Positions 34,170 through 42,826 of a stretch of DNA of 64,000 nt are shown in pieces. The notes beneath the pieces are model-generated. The model searched no databases. It was not told the origin of the DNA and saw only the letters and a program-made list of their open reading frames with translations. Every line of letters begins with the position of its first letter. Position 1 is the stretch's first letter. The position numbers and the translations under genes are program-made. Source of the DNA: Nocardioides seonyuensis (lineage in GTDB: Bacteria; Actinomycetota; Actinomycetes; Propionibacteriales; Nocardioidaceae); NCBI RefSeq assembly GCF_004683965.1, contig NZ_CP038436.1, positions 3,224,001 through 3,288,000 of the forward strand. Reading direction: 5' to 3'.

Positions 34170-35405
34170 TGCATGACCTATACCCCGATCGGCTCTGGGC
34201 CATACCATCCGTGCCGGACTCTTCGCTGGGGCGGCGCTCGGCTATGACCGTCGTCTGCGTGCGTCAGCGTGTCGTCGTGAGAGTCCCACGCGAGGAACGC
34301 CGGACACTCCCACGAGAACCCGCATGAGATAGGTGGCGACAGGGTGTCGATACGGACTGTCTGCTGCATGAACACCTCCACTCCCACTGACACCACAAGC
34401 CGTAGTGACCGCGTTCGAGGATTCCGTCAGTTGCTGGAGGATCTCGCGGCAGTGTCGGACGGAGCATTCGAAGGAACTGAAGTCGGCGCGCTTCCGCCCG
34501 TCGTCGTCACCGTACGCGTCCACGTTCGCAGGGCTGAGGAGCTAGACGTGGGCGGCGCGAGCGGACGCACGTAGGCGGGGGAGCCCCGAGTGTGCTGCAG
34601 GTGTGCGACCTGTCGCGCATGGGCAGAACCTCCGGGCCTGCTCCGGAAGGTCCGGAGGATGTGTGTGATTGATTGCGTGGGGCAACTGACGCCACACCAT
34701 GCGTCGGGACGACTCCACCGGGGAGTCACTCGCAGAAGGCACGCCGCATGACTCTCTTCACCGATCGCTCCGTGTACAGCCCGCTGGCGGACAAGCTGCC
34801 ACAGCTGCGGCCGCGCTACATCGACGTGGCGCGCTACTCAAAGGCGGGAGAGGGGGGAGTAGCGGGCCAACGGAGCGCTCACTTCTCGCGCTACGCCGAG
34901 GATCCCGACATCCAAGAGCTTCGCCGCATCCCTGAGGCGGCCTGGGATCCGAAGCAACCGGAAGTGGGAGCTTTGCATCGCATCACGTGGCGATGGGGTC
35001 GGGTCGGAGCTCCAGCCGGCCCATACGGGCGGACACCCGCACTCCTGCTGAAGTGGCGACACCTCGGCGGGGCCTGTACGACGGTCTCATCTGCACCGTC
35101 GTTGCCGACGCAGACGGCTACTCCCTCGTCGAGATGTGGGCCGAGGCTGGCCTCTTGGCCCCGCGTAGCCCGGCGCGGCGCTATCAAGACTTCGCCAGCC
35201 AGTCACCGACACGCTGGACTGAGCCACCGTCACAGCCGGCGGAACGGAGTGGCTCTGCCTTCCGACGAGTCGACGAACGTGTAGTGGGTGGCATGGGCGA
35301 CCAGGCCCGAACACGGCAGGAACTCCCCTGAGGACGCCAATGCGTGCGTACCGCCGTCCACCCGGGGACGACACCGACGTTTCGGTGCGCTAACATCGCC
35401 GAACT
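34170..35405. other. 1.2-kb stretch with only weak or broken gene candidates
   Basis: Two plus-strand frames deserve mention. One (34368-34574) encodes 68 residues, mostly polar, with no clear ribosome site. The other (34748-35284) starts MTLFTDRSVYSPLADKLPQL and reads as protein for about 75 residues, but a different frame downstream (around 35060-35200) reads LYDGLICTVVADADGYSLVEM. Together they look like a gene broken by one or more frameshifts near 34990-35060. The rest, including the region before the ArsR-type gene at 35406, shows no recognisable feature. Confidence 0.4.
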
Positions 35406-35798
35406 ATGATGCCAACTACCGATGATGCTGCCGCTACTGCACCGCCCGCGTCCCTCGAACGCGCGGGCCTTGACGCTGCCGCCTGCCTCTTCCACGGCCT
35501 CAGCGACCGGAACCGGCTCATCATCCTCCGCCACCTCGCCCTTGGTGAGCACCGCGTCGTCGACCTGATGGCGCACCTCGGGCTCGCCCAGTCGACGGTG
35601 TCCAAGCACCTCGCCTGTCTCAAGGACTGCGGCCTGGTCGACTCCCGCCCCCAGGGCCGCGCGTCTCTGTTCTCTCTCACCCACCCCGAAGCCGTGCTCG
35701 ACCTGCTCGCCACCGCCGAGCAGCTCCTCGCTCTGACCGGTGACGCGGTCACGCTGTGCCCCAACTTCGGCACCGACACACTCCTCACGGACGCCTGA
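35406..35798 (+). CDS. CmtR-like ArsR-family Cd/Pb sensor
   Basis: 130 residues. A winged-helix core (HGLSDRNRLIILRHLALGEHRVVDLMAHLGLAQSTVSKHLACLKDCGLV) ends in the metal site typical of CmtR: Cys71 and Cys75 in HLACLKDCG, plus Cys118 near the C-terminus (VTLCPNFG), equivalent to the Cys57/61/102 set of mycobacterial CmtR for Cd(II) and Pb(II). Binding of metal releases the DNA. The next gene begins inside its stop (TGATG), so it heads a four-gene transcript of metal exporters. Confidence 0.92.
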   Translation: MMPTTDDAAATAPPASLERAGLDAAACLFHGLSDRNRLIILRHLALGEHRVVDLMAHLGLAQSTVSKHLACLKDCGLVDSRPQGRASLFSLTHPEAVLDLLATAEQLLALTGDAVTLCPNFGTDTLLTDA

Positions 35799-36592
35799 TG
35801 ACCGCCCACGTGCACGCCCCTGCCGCGCTGACGCTTCAGGACAAGGCGCGCCTCGGTCGCCGTGCCCAGCTGCTCGCCGGCGCGTCGGTGACCTACAACC
35901 TCATCGAGGCGGTCATCGCCATCTCCGCCGGCATCATCGCCGGGTCGGTCGCGCTCGTCGGGTTCGGACTCGACTCGATCGTCGAGGTCTCCAGCGGGCT
36001 CATCATCTTGTGGCAGTTCCGCCACCGGCTCCCCGAGTCCCGCGAACAGCAGGCGCTCCGGCTGATGGCGCTGTCGTTCTTCGCGCTCGCCGCCTACGTC
36101 ACCTTCGAGTCAGTCCGGGCACTCTTGGGCGACCACGACCCCGACACATCAACGGTGGGCATCGCGTTGGCTGCAGCGTCGCTGGTCATCATGCCGTTCC
36201 TATCCTGGGCCCAGCGCCGCACCGGCAAGGCCCTCGGCTCCAATGCGGTTGTCGCCGACTCCACGCAGACCCTGCTGTGCACCTACCTGTCCGCAGTCCT
36301 GCTCGTCGGGCTGGTCCTCAACGCCACCCTCGGCTGGTCATGGGCCGACCCCATCGCGGGGCTCATCATCGCCGCCGTCGCGGTCAAGGAGGGCCGCGAG
36401 GCCTGGCGCGGAGAGGGCTGCTGCGCGCCCATGGCCTCGTCCGCTCACGACCACGGCGACGCTGCTTCCGGGTGCGGCTGCGCCGGCGGCACGTGCACCG
36501 ACGGCTGCTGCACACCCGCCGACCAGACCGCCGAGACAGCGCCGGCACCCGAGGTGTTCCAGATCGGCCGCCCGGGCGGTGAGGACCGATGA
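35798..36592 (+). CDS. CDF-family efflux protein with Cys-rich tail
   Basis: 264 residues. Six helices with CDF signatures: ASVTYNLIEAVIAISAGIIAGS, VGFGLDSIVEVSSGLI (the D in helix II), and NAVVADSTQTLLCTYLSA (helix V, D-x3-T). Instead of the usual cytosolic dimer domain it ends in a 60-residue Cys/His tail: EGCCAPMASSAHDHG, GCGCAGGTCTDGCC. The tail has at least eight Cys. It may trap Cd, Pb or Zn before transport. Cotranscribed with the CmtR-type sensor. Confidence 0.85.
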   Translation: MTAHVHAPAALTLQDKARLGRRAQLLAGASVTYNLIEAVIAISAGIIAGSVALVGFGLDSIVEVSSGLIILWQFRHRLPESREQQALRLMALSFFALAAYVTFESVRALLGDHDPDTSTVGIALAAASLVIMPFLSWAQRRTGKALGSNAVVADSTQTLLCTYLSAVLLVGLVLNATLGWSWADPIAGLIIAAVAVKEGREAWRGEGCCAPMASSAHDHGDAASGCGCAGGTCTDGCCTPADQTAETAPAPEVFQIGRPGGEDR

Positions 36593-37251
36593 CGGGCACG
36601 ACGCCCGCGGTCCTGGGGCTGGGCTTCTACGCGGTCTACCTCGGTGTCGGGTTCGGCCTGCGCACGTGGGTGCAGTGGCGCCGTACCGGTGACTCCGGCT
36701 GGCGAGGCATCTCCGGTCGCTTCGGCTCCCCGGAGTGGTGGGCCGGAGTTTTGTTCACCGTCGCGCTCATCGCCGGAGTCCTCGGGCCCGTCACCGCCCT
36801 GCTCGGACTCGACCCGGTCGCAGCCCTCGACGCAGCCCCTGCCCAGCTGCTCGGCGTCTCGGCGGCTCTCGCCGGCATCGCGGCGACCTTCGCCACCCAA
36901 CTCGCCATGGGCACTAGCTGGCGCATCGGCGTCGACGAGACCGAATCCACCGACCTCGTCACCACCGGTCCGTTCGCGCTGGTCCGCAACCCCATCTTCA
37001 CCGCCATGGCCACCACCGGACTCGGCCTCGGGCTCATGGTCCCCAACCTCGTCGCGCTCCTCGGGTTCGTCCTGCTCCTCGTGGCACTGCAGCTACAGGT
37101 CCGCGTCGTCGAAGAGCCCTACCTGCTGCGTGCCCACGGCCAGTCCTACGCCACGTACGCGGCCACCGTCGGCCGGTTCATCCCCGGACTGGGGCACCTC
37201 CCGGCCGCACCCGCTGCCGACCGGCGCCGGCCGACGCAGGAAGCCGTCTGA
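36589..37251 (+). CDS. Isoprenylcysteine-methyltransferase-like membrane protein
   Basis: 220 residues, five helices, of the ICMT/PEMT type. The conserved C-terminal S-adenosylmethionine region is present: LVTTGPFALVRNPIFTAMATTGLGLGL and VRVVEEPYLLRAHGQSYATYAATVGRFIPGLG, with the family's RxPxY-like and E-E-P-x-L patterns. ATGA overlap with the CDF gene before and one-base overlap with the CDF gene after. Such methyltransferase-like proteins often accompany cation exporters; the substrate is unknown and may be a lipid or a thiol-metal adduct (inference). Confidence 0.82.
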   Translation: MTGTTPAVLGLGFYAVYLGVGFGLRTWVQWRRTGDSGWRGISGRFGSPEWWAGVLFTVALIAGVLGPVTALLGLDPVAALDAAPAQLLGVSAALAGIAATFATQLAMGTSWRIGVDETESTDLVTTGPFALVRNPIFTAMATTGLGLGLMVPNLVALLGFVLLLVALQLQVRVVEEPYLLRAHGQSYATYAATVGRFIPGLGHLPAAPAADRRRPTQEAV

Positions 37252-38159
37252 TGGGCGCTGGACAGAGCCACGGCCCCGCGGCTGGGCATGCCGGCGGCCG
37301 GCACCGCTGGCGCCTCGCCGTCTCCTTCGGCCTCATCGCCGTGTTCTTCGTCGTCGAGCTCACCTACGGCCTGCTGTCCGGGTCTCTTGCACTGCTCTCT
37401 GATGCCGGGCACATGGCCGCCGACGTCGTCGCCCTGGGTGCTGCGCTCGTCGCCACCCGCATCGCCACCCGACGTGACACCACCGGACGCCGCACCTACG
37501 GGTCCTACCGTGCCGAGGTCTTCGCCTCCGGTCTGGCCGTTCTCCTGATGCTGGGTGTCGCTGTGTACGTGGTGGTCGAATCCGTCGGCCGCATCGGTGA
37601 GAACGTCACGGTCGAGACCGGCCCGATGCTCGTCGTCGGTGCGCTCGGCCTGCTCGTCAACGTCATCGCGATGGTGCTGCTGCGCGGCGGCGCCGCCGAG
37701 AGCCTCAACGTCAAGGGCGCCTACCTCGAAGTCGTGGCCGACACCGCCGGCTCGGTTGGCGTCATCGCTGCCGGCCTCCTCGTCGCGGCCACCGGCGAGT
37801 CCTACTGGGACACCTTGGTGGCGCTGGCCATCGGCACGTTCGTTGCCGTGCGTGCGGTCATGCTCGGCCGCGAAGTCCTCGCCGTCCTCGGCCAGCACGT
37901 CCCCGCCGGGATGGAGCTGGACAACGTCACCGCCGACCTCGAGGCCATCGACGGCGTCGACGACGTCCACGACCTCCACGTGTGGACCCTCACCTCCGGC
38001 ATGCACGTCGCCACCGCCCACCTCGTCGCCCGCGACACCACCGCAACCTCTGTCCTCACCGAGGCGCGACGGGTGCTGCGCACCGACCACGGCATCGAGC
38101 ACGCCACCTTGCAGGTCGAAGCAGCAGCCGACAACGGCTGCCAAGAGCTCGACTGGTAG
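37251..38159 (+). CDS. CDF-family zinc/cadmium exporter (CzcD/ZitB-like)
   Basis: 302 residues, full-length CDF. The N-terminus has a His motif (GQSHGPAAGHAGGRHRW). Helix II carries HxxxD (LSDAGHMAADVVAL) and helix V HxxxD-like EVVADTAGSVGVI; ZitB usually has HxxxD in both, so the second site is altered (EVVAD). The cytosolic domain has VDDVHDLHVWTLTSGMHVATAHLV, with the family's metal-bridging His. Fourth gene of the cmtR transcript. Exports Zn(II) or Cd(II) in exchange for protons. Confidence 0.92.
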   Translation: MGAGQSHGPAAGHAGGRHRWRLAVSFGLIAVFFVVELTYGLLSGSLALLSDAGHMAADVVALGAALVATRIATRRDTTGRRTYGSYRAEVFASGLAVLLMLGVAVYVVVESVGRIGENVTVETGPMLVVGALGLLVNVIAMVLLRGGAAESLNVKGAYLEVVADTAGSVGVIAAGLLVAATGESYWDTLVALAIGTFVAVRAVMLGREVLAVLGQHVPAGMELDNVTADLEAIDGVDDVHDLHVWTLTSGMHVATAHLVARDTTATSVLTEARRVLRTDHGIEHATLQVEAAADNGCQELDW

Positions 38160-38203
38160 CGGACCGGGCCGACCGTCACTCAGCGTCGGCACCAGCCACG
38201 CCG

Positions 38204-38213
38204 CCCCTAGGGG
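38204..38213. promoter_or_regulatory. CCCCTAGGGG palindrome, possible second CsoR-like site
   Basis: A perfect 10-bp palindrome with the CsoR core, 90 bp before the DUF305 gene at 38303. The outer TA and GTA bases of the full operator (26735) are missing, so binding is doubtful. Confidence 0.35.
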
Positions 38214-38302
38214 ACCCTTCTGAGCAGGGCGCGGGACGTTCGCCTCTGGTCATCGCTTCCCGCCGAGCGCACGGTGGAGGGAGCGAACCTTGGAGGTTTG
38301 AG

Positions 38303-39067
38303 ATGAGACGCCCTGTTGTGTGGCTCGTGGCCGTCGTGACGGTGCTCCTGGTAGGGGCAACCACGGCTGTCGCAGTGAACCTTGCGGACAACGATGACCG
38401 ATGGTCCGGTCCCGGCGGCGCAATGATGATGTCTGACCGGGACGACCGGCCCCATCGAAACTGGCAGCCGGGTGGGGACGGAACTGGACCGATGATGCCC
38501 GGCATGCACGGGGTACGAGTGAGCAGCGAGAACGCCTACCTGGCCGAGATGGTCGCTCACCACGAAGAAGCGGTAGCGGCGGCACGAGAGCTGCGGCGCT
38601 CACCGCTCGCGAAGATGCGTGAGTTCGGTGCCGCCATCGTCACCTCACAGTCCACCCAGATCGACCAGATGCAGCAGTGGCTGGCCGACTGGTACCCGAA
38701 CCGGACCGAGCAACCGGACTATGAGCCGATGATGCGAGACCTGACCGGCCTGTCCGGCCAGCGACTGGACCAGGTGTTCTTGCAGGACATGACCTGGCAC
38801 CACATGGCAGCGGTGATGATGTCGCAGCGGCTGCTGGCGCGGGGACTGGCCCAGCATGACGAGGTCGCGGCGCTAGCTCGAACCATCCGCAACGAACAGC
38901 ACGACGAGATCGTTGAGATGCGCCGGTGGCTGCGAGACTGGTTCGGGGCTGACTGGCATCACGGCCCACGCGATGGCGGATGGCACGGAATGCACGGCAT
39001 GAGCGGCTCGCGTGGCGGCGGATGGAACGGCATGCACCCCATGGTCGGGCCGCGGATGATGGGGTAG
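38303..39067 (+). CDS. Secreted DUF305 protein, Met/His-rich tail
   Basis: 254 residues. An N-terminal helix (VVWLVAVVTVLLVGATTAVAV) serves as signal or anchor. Two DUF305 halves follow: YLAEMVAHHEEAVAAARELRR and QDMTWHHMAAVMMSQRLLARG, with EIVEMRRWLRDW. The C-terminus is an extra Gly/Met/His/Trp-rich tail (GGWHGMHGMSGS, GWNGMHPMVGPRMMG), likely a further copper-binding region. TGGAGG precedes the ATG at 38303. Third DUF305 gene of the island, just inside the integrase. Confidence 0.87.
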   Translation: MRRPVVWLVAVVTVLLVGATTAVAVNLADNDDRWSGPGGAMMMSDRDDRPHRNWQPGGDGTGPMMPGMHGVRVSSENAYLAEMVAHHEEAVAAARELRRSPLAKMREFGAAIVTSQSTQIDQMQQWLADWYPNRTEQPDYEPMMRDLTGLSGQRLDQVFLQDMTWHHMAAVMMSQRLLARGLAQHDEVAALARTIRNEQHDEIVEMRRWLRDWFGADWHHGPRDGGWHGMHGMSGSRGGGWNGMHPMVGPRMMG

Positions 39068-39177
39068 CCAGGCCTGCCGCCGACTCCAAGACGAGCACCA
39101 CCTTCGACTGCGTCTCCCCCTCTGGACTCCGGGGTACAGGATGCAAGACCACTCGTCGCAGGCCACCGTGCGGATGC

Positions 39178-39280
39178 AAGTGTCCCGTTCGGAACGTAAG
39201 TGTCTCGGCCGGAAGCCCGAGTGTCCCGCCCGGAACCAAGTGTCCCGGCTGGGATGCGGACACTCCTTCGAGACTCCGCA
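39178..39280. repeat. Four tandem 18-22 bp repeats, AAGTGTCCCG-type
   Basis: Four direct units starting near 39178, 39198, 39219 and 39238, each of the form AAGTGTCCCGNNCGGAA with an internal inverted TCCCG/CGGGA-like pair, and one reverse half (CGGACACT) at 39267-39274. They lie between the last DUF305 gene and the 3' end of the integrase gene, where no gene is present. They could be protein-binding iterons or the leftover terminal repeats of an insertion sequence. Confidence 0.6.
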
Positions 39281-39341
39281 CCGCCGTTCTGGTCATGAAG
39301 CTGGCCGGCGAGGGATGACCGTCCGACATCGCGGCATCGAG

Positions 39342-40700
39342 TCACTGCCTAGCGAACAGCGCTAGTCCACGTTGGGTGTGCTCGCGGCCGGTGCGGTAGT
39401 AGCGGTGCAGCACGGTGAGCTCGTTCTCCCACCCGCCCAGTGCCATCAGGACCCCGGGGTCGGCTCCGTACAAGTCGATGGCAACCCGCGCGAACCGGTG
39501 GCGGAGCGAGTGCCATGGCATCACCGCCAGAGTTCGGGTCCGGGTCCGGGTCGTGTAGCTCTCGTTACGCGCGTCCCAGACGTCCCGCTCCTCTTCCCAG
39601 ACGCGGAGCGGCCATCCAGCTTCCTCCATCGCGCACCTCAACACGTAGGCCTCGAACGCCGAATGCCACCAGATGCCACCGCGCGGCGCTGGGAACAGCA
39701 GGGCGTCGGGGTTGACGCCGGAGTGCTGCTCAGCCCGCACTGCCTCCAGGCGCGAAACAACCATTGCTTTCAACCGGGTACCCGTGAAGGACTCGGTCGG
39801 CAGGGGCGCGATCCGGGTCTTGTCGCCCTTCGGTCGGGCGCGTCGTCCGTTCGGGCAGTTCGCTGGCGCGCCCGGGTCGACGGCCCAGTCGATGTGGAAG
39901 TGGGGTTGCTGGGCCTCTTCGCACCCGTCGAGATGGACGTCCGGGGCGCGCAGCTGGAACTGCTCACCCCAGCGTGGCCCGCAGTTCGCGGCGAGCTCGG
40001 GCGCGAGGGCGCCCCAAGGGCCCGCCAACCGCTCGAGCGCGGCGGAGAGCGCCCGGACCTGGGCGGCGGAAGGGGCGTCTTCCTCGTGAACGTACTCATC
40101 CGCTTGCCCTACCCGACGCGCCCGGGTCCGTCGCGTCGGTGCCTGGGTGCCCTTCACCGCGGGTGCCGGCATGACGACCCGAGGGGGAAGTAGCTCGGCT
40201 TGGGCGATGGTGAAGAAGCTGGGGGAGTGGCGGTAGCCCCAGAGCAGGAACGCTCGCAGCGCCGTGGTGTTGATCCGGACCATGTGCGGTGTCCCTGCTT
40301 CGGCGCGCATCCGGTCGAGCACCTCGCGGGTGACGTCCATGGCTGCGACGTGAGCGTGTCCGCGCAGGGCACGGCCAAGGTTGTCCTCGATCTGGATACG
40401 GGTCGATCGCTTCCAACGCCGGCCTGTGTACGGGCTGCGTCCCTCGTCGAGGTACCTCGTGAAGAGCTCGCCCAGTGTGGCGGTGGCTTGGGGGCCGGCC
40501 GCCCGGGCGAGCCCGGCGGCGATGTCGGCCGCCTTGGCCCGTGCAGCGCCGAGGTCGCGCCCGCCCGAGGTGTCCGCGCGCCGTCCGTCGAGGCCGGTCC
40601 ACCGCAGCCTGAAGTAGCCGCTGGGCTTCGCGGGGGCGAACACGGCGACACCGCCCAACACCTCCACGGGGCGGCTCCGCGGTCCACCGCGGCCGCTCAC
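39342..40700 (-). CDS. Tyrosine recombinase (integrase) of the island
   Basis: 452 residues. The N-terminal arm-binding part (SGYFRLRWTGLDGRRADTSGG) and core-binding helices (LGELFTRYLDEGRSPYTGRRW) precede the catalytic domain. Catalytic residues visible: Arg243 in NCGPRWGEQFQL, Lys294 in GDKTRI, His397 and Arg400 in HSLRHRF, Trp424 in LGGWENE (in place of the usual His), and the nucleophile Tyr434 or Tyr435 in LHRYYRTG. GTG start at 40700 with GGGAGG 7 nt upstream. It reads away from attR; its promoter overlaps the putative arm sites, so it may repress itself. Confidence 0.92.
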   Translation of the reverse strand: MSGRGGPRSRPVEVLGGVAVFAPAKPSGYFRLRWTGLDGRRADTSGGRDLGAARAKAADIAAGLARAAGPQATATLGELFTRYLDEGRSPYTGRRWKRSTRIQIEDNLGRALRGHAHVAAMDVTREVLDRMRAEAGTPHMVRINTTALRAFLLWGYRHSPSFFTIAQAELLPPRVVMPAPAVKGTQAPTRRTRARRVGQADEYVHEEDAPSAAQVRALSAALERLAGPWGALAPELAANCGPRWGEQFQLRAPDVHLDGCEEAQQPHFHIDWAVDPGAPANCPNGRRARPKGDKTRIAPLPTESFTGTRLKAMVVSRLEAVRAEQHSGVNPDALLFPAPRGGIWWHSAFEAYVLRCAMEEAGWPLRVWEEERDVWDARNESYTTRTRTRTLAVMPWHSLRHRFARVAIDLYGADPGVLMALGGWENELTVLHRYYRTGREHTQRGLALFARQ

Positions 40701-40726
40701 AGCTGCCTCCCGGCACGCAGGCGCGC

Positions 40727-40810
40727 CGAAGCCCCCGCCCGTGGGCCGCCGGATCCTCGGGGGAATCCGGGGGAAACCCGGGCAGGGGCTTCGCGTTTGT
40801 GCAGGTCAGA
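40727..40810. other. Right-end arm sites inside a 15-bp inverted repeat
   Basis: CGAAGCCCCCGCCCG (40727-40741) pairs with CGGGCAGGGGCTTCG (40779-40793), 14 of 15 bases. Between them lie two CGGGGGAA boxes (40758, 40768), and just beyond is GTTTGTGCAGGTCAGA (40795-40810). The boxes and the 16-mer match the left end (9743-9842). The inverted repeat may also end transcription of glnA, whose old terminator is now 31 kb away. Confidence 0.6.
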
Positions 40811-40830
40811 GGCGGTGTCGCCCCTCTTGC

Positions 40831-40846
40831 TCAGATGTCGTAGTAG
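40831..40846. other. attR core within glnA 3' end
   Basis: TCAGATGTCGTAGTAG, the last four sense codons (Tyr-Tyr-Asp-Ile) and the TGA of glnA on the minus strand; identical to 9689-9704. Integration here leaves the glnA protein intact. Confidence 0.85.
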
Positions 40847-42249
40847 AGCTCGAACTCGTGCGGGTGCGGACGCTGCTGCACCGGCAGGATCTCGTTCTGG
40901 CGCTTGTACTGGATCCAGGTCTCGATCAGGTCGGGCGTGAACACGTTGCCGACCGTCAGGAAGTCGTGGTCGCGCTCGAGGTTGTCGAGGACGGCGTCCA
41001 GCGACGTCGGGACCTGGTCGATGTCGGCCATCTCGTCCGGCGGCAGCTCGTAGATGTCCTTGTCGATCGGAGCCGGCGGCTCGATCTTGTTCTGGATGCC
41101 GTCGATACCGGCGAGCAGCAGGGCGGAGAACGCGAGGTAGGGGTTCGCCGAGGGGTCCGGGCAGCGGAACTCGATGCGCTTGGCCTTCGGGTTGGCACCC
41201 GTGATCGGGATCCGCACACAGGCCGAGCGGTTGCGCTGGGAGTAGACCAGCGAGATCGGGGCCTCGAAGCCGGGCACCAGGCGGTGGTAGGAGTTCACCG
41301 TCGGGTTGGTGAAGGCGAGCAGCGACGGCGCGTGCTTGAGGATGCCGCCGATGTAGTAGCGCGCCATGTCGGACAGCCCGCCGTAGCCCGTCTCGTCGAA
41401 GAAGAGCGGGTCTCCCTCGCTCCAGATCGACTGGTGCACGTGCATGCCCGACCCGTTGTCGCCGAAGATCGGCTTCGGCATGAAGGTCGCGGTCTTGCCG
41501 TTGCGCCAGGCGGTGTTCTTGACGATGTACTTGAACTTCATGACGTCGTCGGCGGCCTTGAGCAGCTCGTCGAACTTGTAGTTGATCTCGGCCTGGCCCG
41601 CGGTGCCGACCTCGTGGTGGGCGCGCTCGACCTGCAGGCCGGCCTTCTCGAGCTCGATGACCATCTCGTCGCGGAGCTCGCCGAAGTGGTCGTAGGGAGC
41701 GACGGGGAAGTAGCCGCCCTTGTACTTCACCTTGTAGCCGCGGTTGTTGTCCTCGGAGCCGCTGTTCCAGGCGCCGGCCTCGGAGTCGATGTGGTAGAAC
41801 CCGGCGTTCGCCGAGGTCTCGAAGCGCACGTTGTCGAACACGTAGAACTCGGCCTCAGGAGCGAAGAACGCCTTGTCGCCGATCCCGGTGCTGGCCAGGT
41901 AGGCCATCGCCTTCTTCGCGATGTTACGAGGGTCGCGGCTGTAGGCCTCGCCGGTGATCGGGTCGTGGATGAAGAAGTTCACGACCAGCGTCTTCGCCAC
42001 CCGGAAGGGGTCGATGTAGGCGGTCGTCGGGTCGGGGTAGAGCTGCATGTCGGACTCGTGGATCGCCTGGAAGCCCCGGATCGAGGAGCCGTCGAAGCCG
42101 AGCCCGTCGTCGAAGACCGACTGGTCGAAGGAGGACACGGGCACCGTGAAGTGCTGCATCACGCCGGGAAGGTCACAGAAACGGACGTCGACCATCTCGA
42201 CGCGCTCGTCCTTGATGTACTTGAGCAGCTCTTCGCTGTTGCTGAACAT
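40831..42249 (-). CDS. glnA: Glutamine synthetase type I
   Basis: 472 residues, the usual GSI length. The start [29 protein letters not shown] has GGAGG 6 nt before the ATG. Metal and ATP motifs are present: [40 protein letters not shown] and the arginine-rich NRSACVRIP. The C-terminal [10 protein letters not shown] holds the Tyr that is adenylylated in the GSI-beta class (NLYDLPPEE in E. coli). It makes glutamine from glutamate and ammonia. Its last 16 bp are the island's attachment core. Two GlnR-type boxes lie upstream. Confidence 0.98.
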   Translation of the reverse strand: MFSNSEELLKYIKDERVEMVDVRFCDLPGVMQHFTVPVSSFDQSVFDDGLGFDGSSIRGFQAIHESDMQLYPDPTTAYIDPFRVAKTLVVNFFIHDPITGEAYSRDPRNIAKKAMAYLASTGIGDKAFFAPEAEFYVFDNVRFETSANAGFYHIDSEAGAWNSGSEDNNRGYKVKYKGGYFPVAPYDHFGELRDEMVIELEKAGLQVERAHHEVGTAGQAEINYKFDELLKAADDVMKFKYIVKNTAWRNGKTATFMPKPIFGDNGSGMHVHQSIWSEGDPLFFDETGYGGLSDMARYYIGGILKHAPSLLAFTNPTVNSYHRLVPGFEAPISLVYSQRNRSACVRIPITGANPKAKRIEFRCPDPSANPYLAFSALLLAGIDGIQNKIEPPAPIDKDIYELPPDEMADIDQVPTSLDAVLDNLERDHDFLTVGNVFTPDLIETWIQYKRQNEILPVQQRPHPHEFELYYDI

Positions 42250-42351
42250 GCATCCTCCTGGGCTGGGGCCTCGGGGGCCGTGCCAGCCGAATGTTGCGGC
42301 CAAGTAGGCAGCGCGACGTTGCGCCGGTGCCCGCGACAGTAGGCGCGGACG

Positions 42352-42389
42352 GTTTCTTGACCGTATCCCGATTGTTTCGGGCATGTAAC
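42352..42389 (-). promoter_or_regulatory. Two GlnR-type boxes before glnA
   Basis: On the minus strand: GTTAC-N6-GAAAC (42389-42374), then 6 nt, then GATAC-N6-GAAAC (42367-42352). Both match the actinobacterial GlnR pattern GTNAC-N6-GAAAC, spaced 22 bp apart, two helix turns. About 105-140 bp before the glnA start, so nitrogen control of glnA is likely. Confidence 0.8.
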
Positions 42390-42472
42390 AGATGCCCGGC
42401 ATGCGTCGAGGTGCACGTGGGCGCACCGACCCGAACGGGAGGCCAACGGGATCCTCCACCTAGGCTGGGGCG

Positions 42473-42823
42473 GTGACCGAGACCGCGTCGTGGGGACGCC
42501 GCATCCTGGCCCTGGTGATCGACTGGGCCGCCTCCAGCCTGGCCGTGATCGCGTTCCAGGGCCTCGACTACAACGAGTGGTTCGTGCTGCTGGTCTTCGT
42601 GGTGGAGACGGCCGTGTTCACGGCACTGCTGGGAGGGTCGTTCGGCAAGCTGGTGACCAGGCTGCGCGTCGTACGACGTGACGGCTCGTCGCAGCCGCTC
42701 GGGCTCATCCCCGCCCTGGTGCGCAGCATCCTCGTCGCACTGGTGGTCCCGCCGCTGGTCTTCAAGGAGGACGGCCGAGGCCTGCACGACCTCGCCGTCA
42801 GGTCGCAGACGGTGGCGCTGTAG
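42473..42823 (+). CDS. RDD-family membrane protein
   Basis: 116 residues from GTG 42473. Two to three helices with the family hallmark RRILALVIDWAASSLAVIAFQGL (Arg and Asp of the RDD name), the middle FTALLGGSFGKLVTRLRVVRRDG, and the C-terminal GRGLHDLAVRSQTV (the last D of the domain). RDD proteins are poorly understood; some exchange sodium or help compatible-solute transport. It is divergent from glnA and converges on the DUF4191 gene, as in related genomes. Confidence 0.9.
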   Translation: MTETASWGRRILALVIDWAASSLAVIAFQGLDYNEWFVLLVFVVETAVFTALLGGSFGKLVTRLRVVRRDGSSQPLGLIPALVRSILVALVVPPLVFKEDGRGLHDLAVRSQTVAL

Positions 42824-42826
42824 GGA

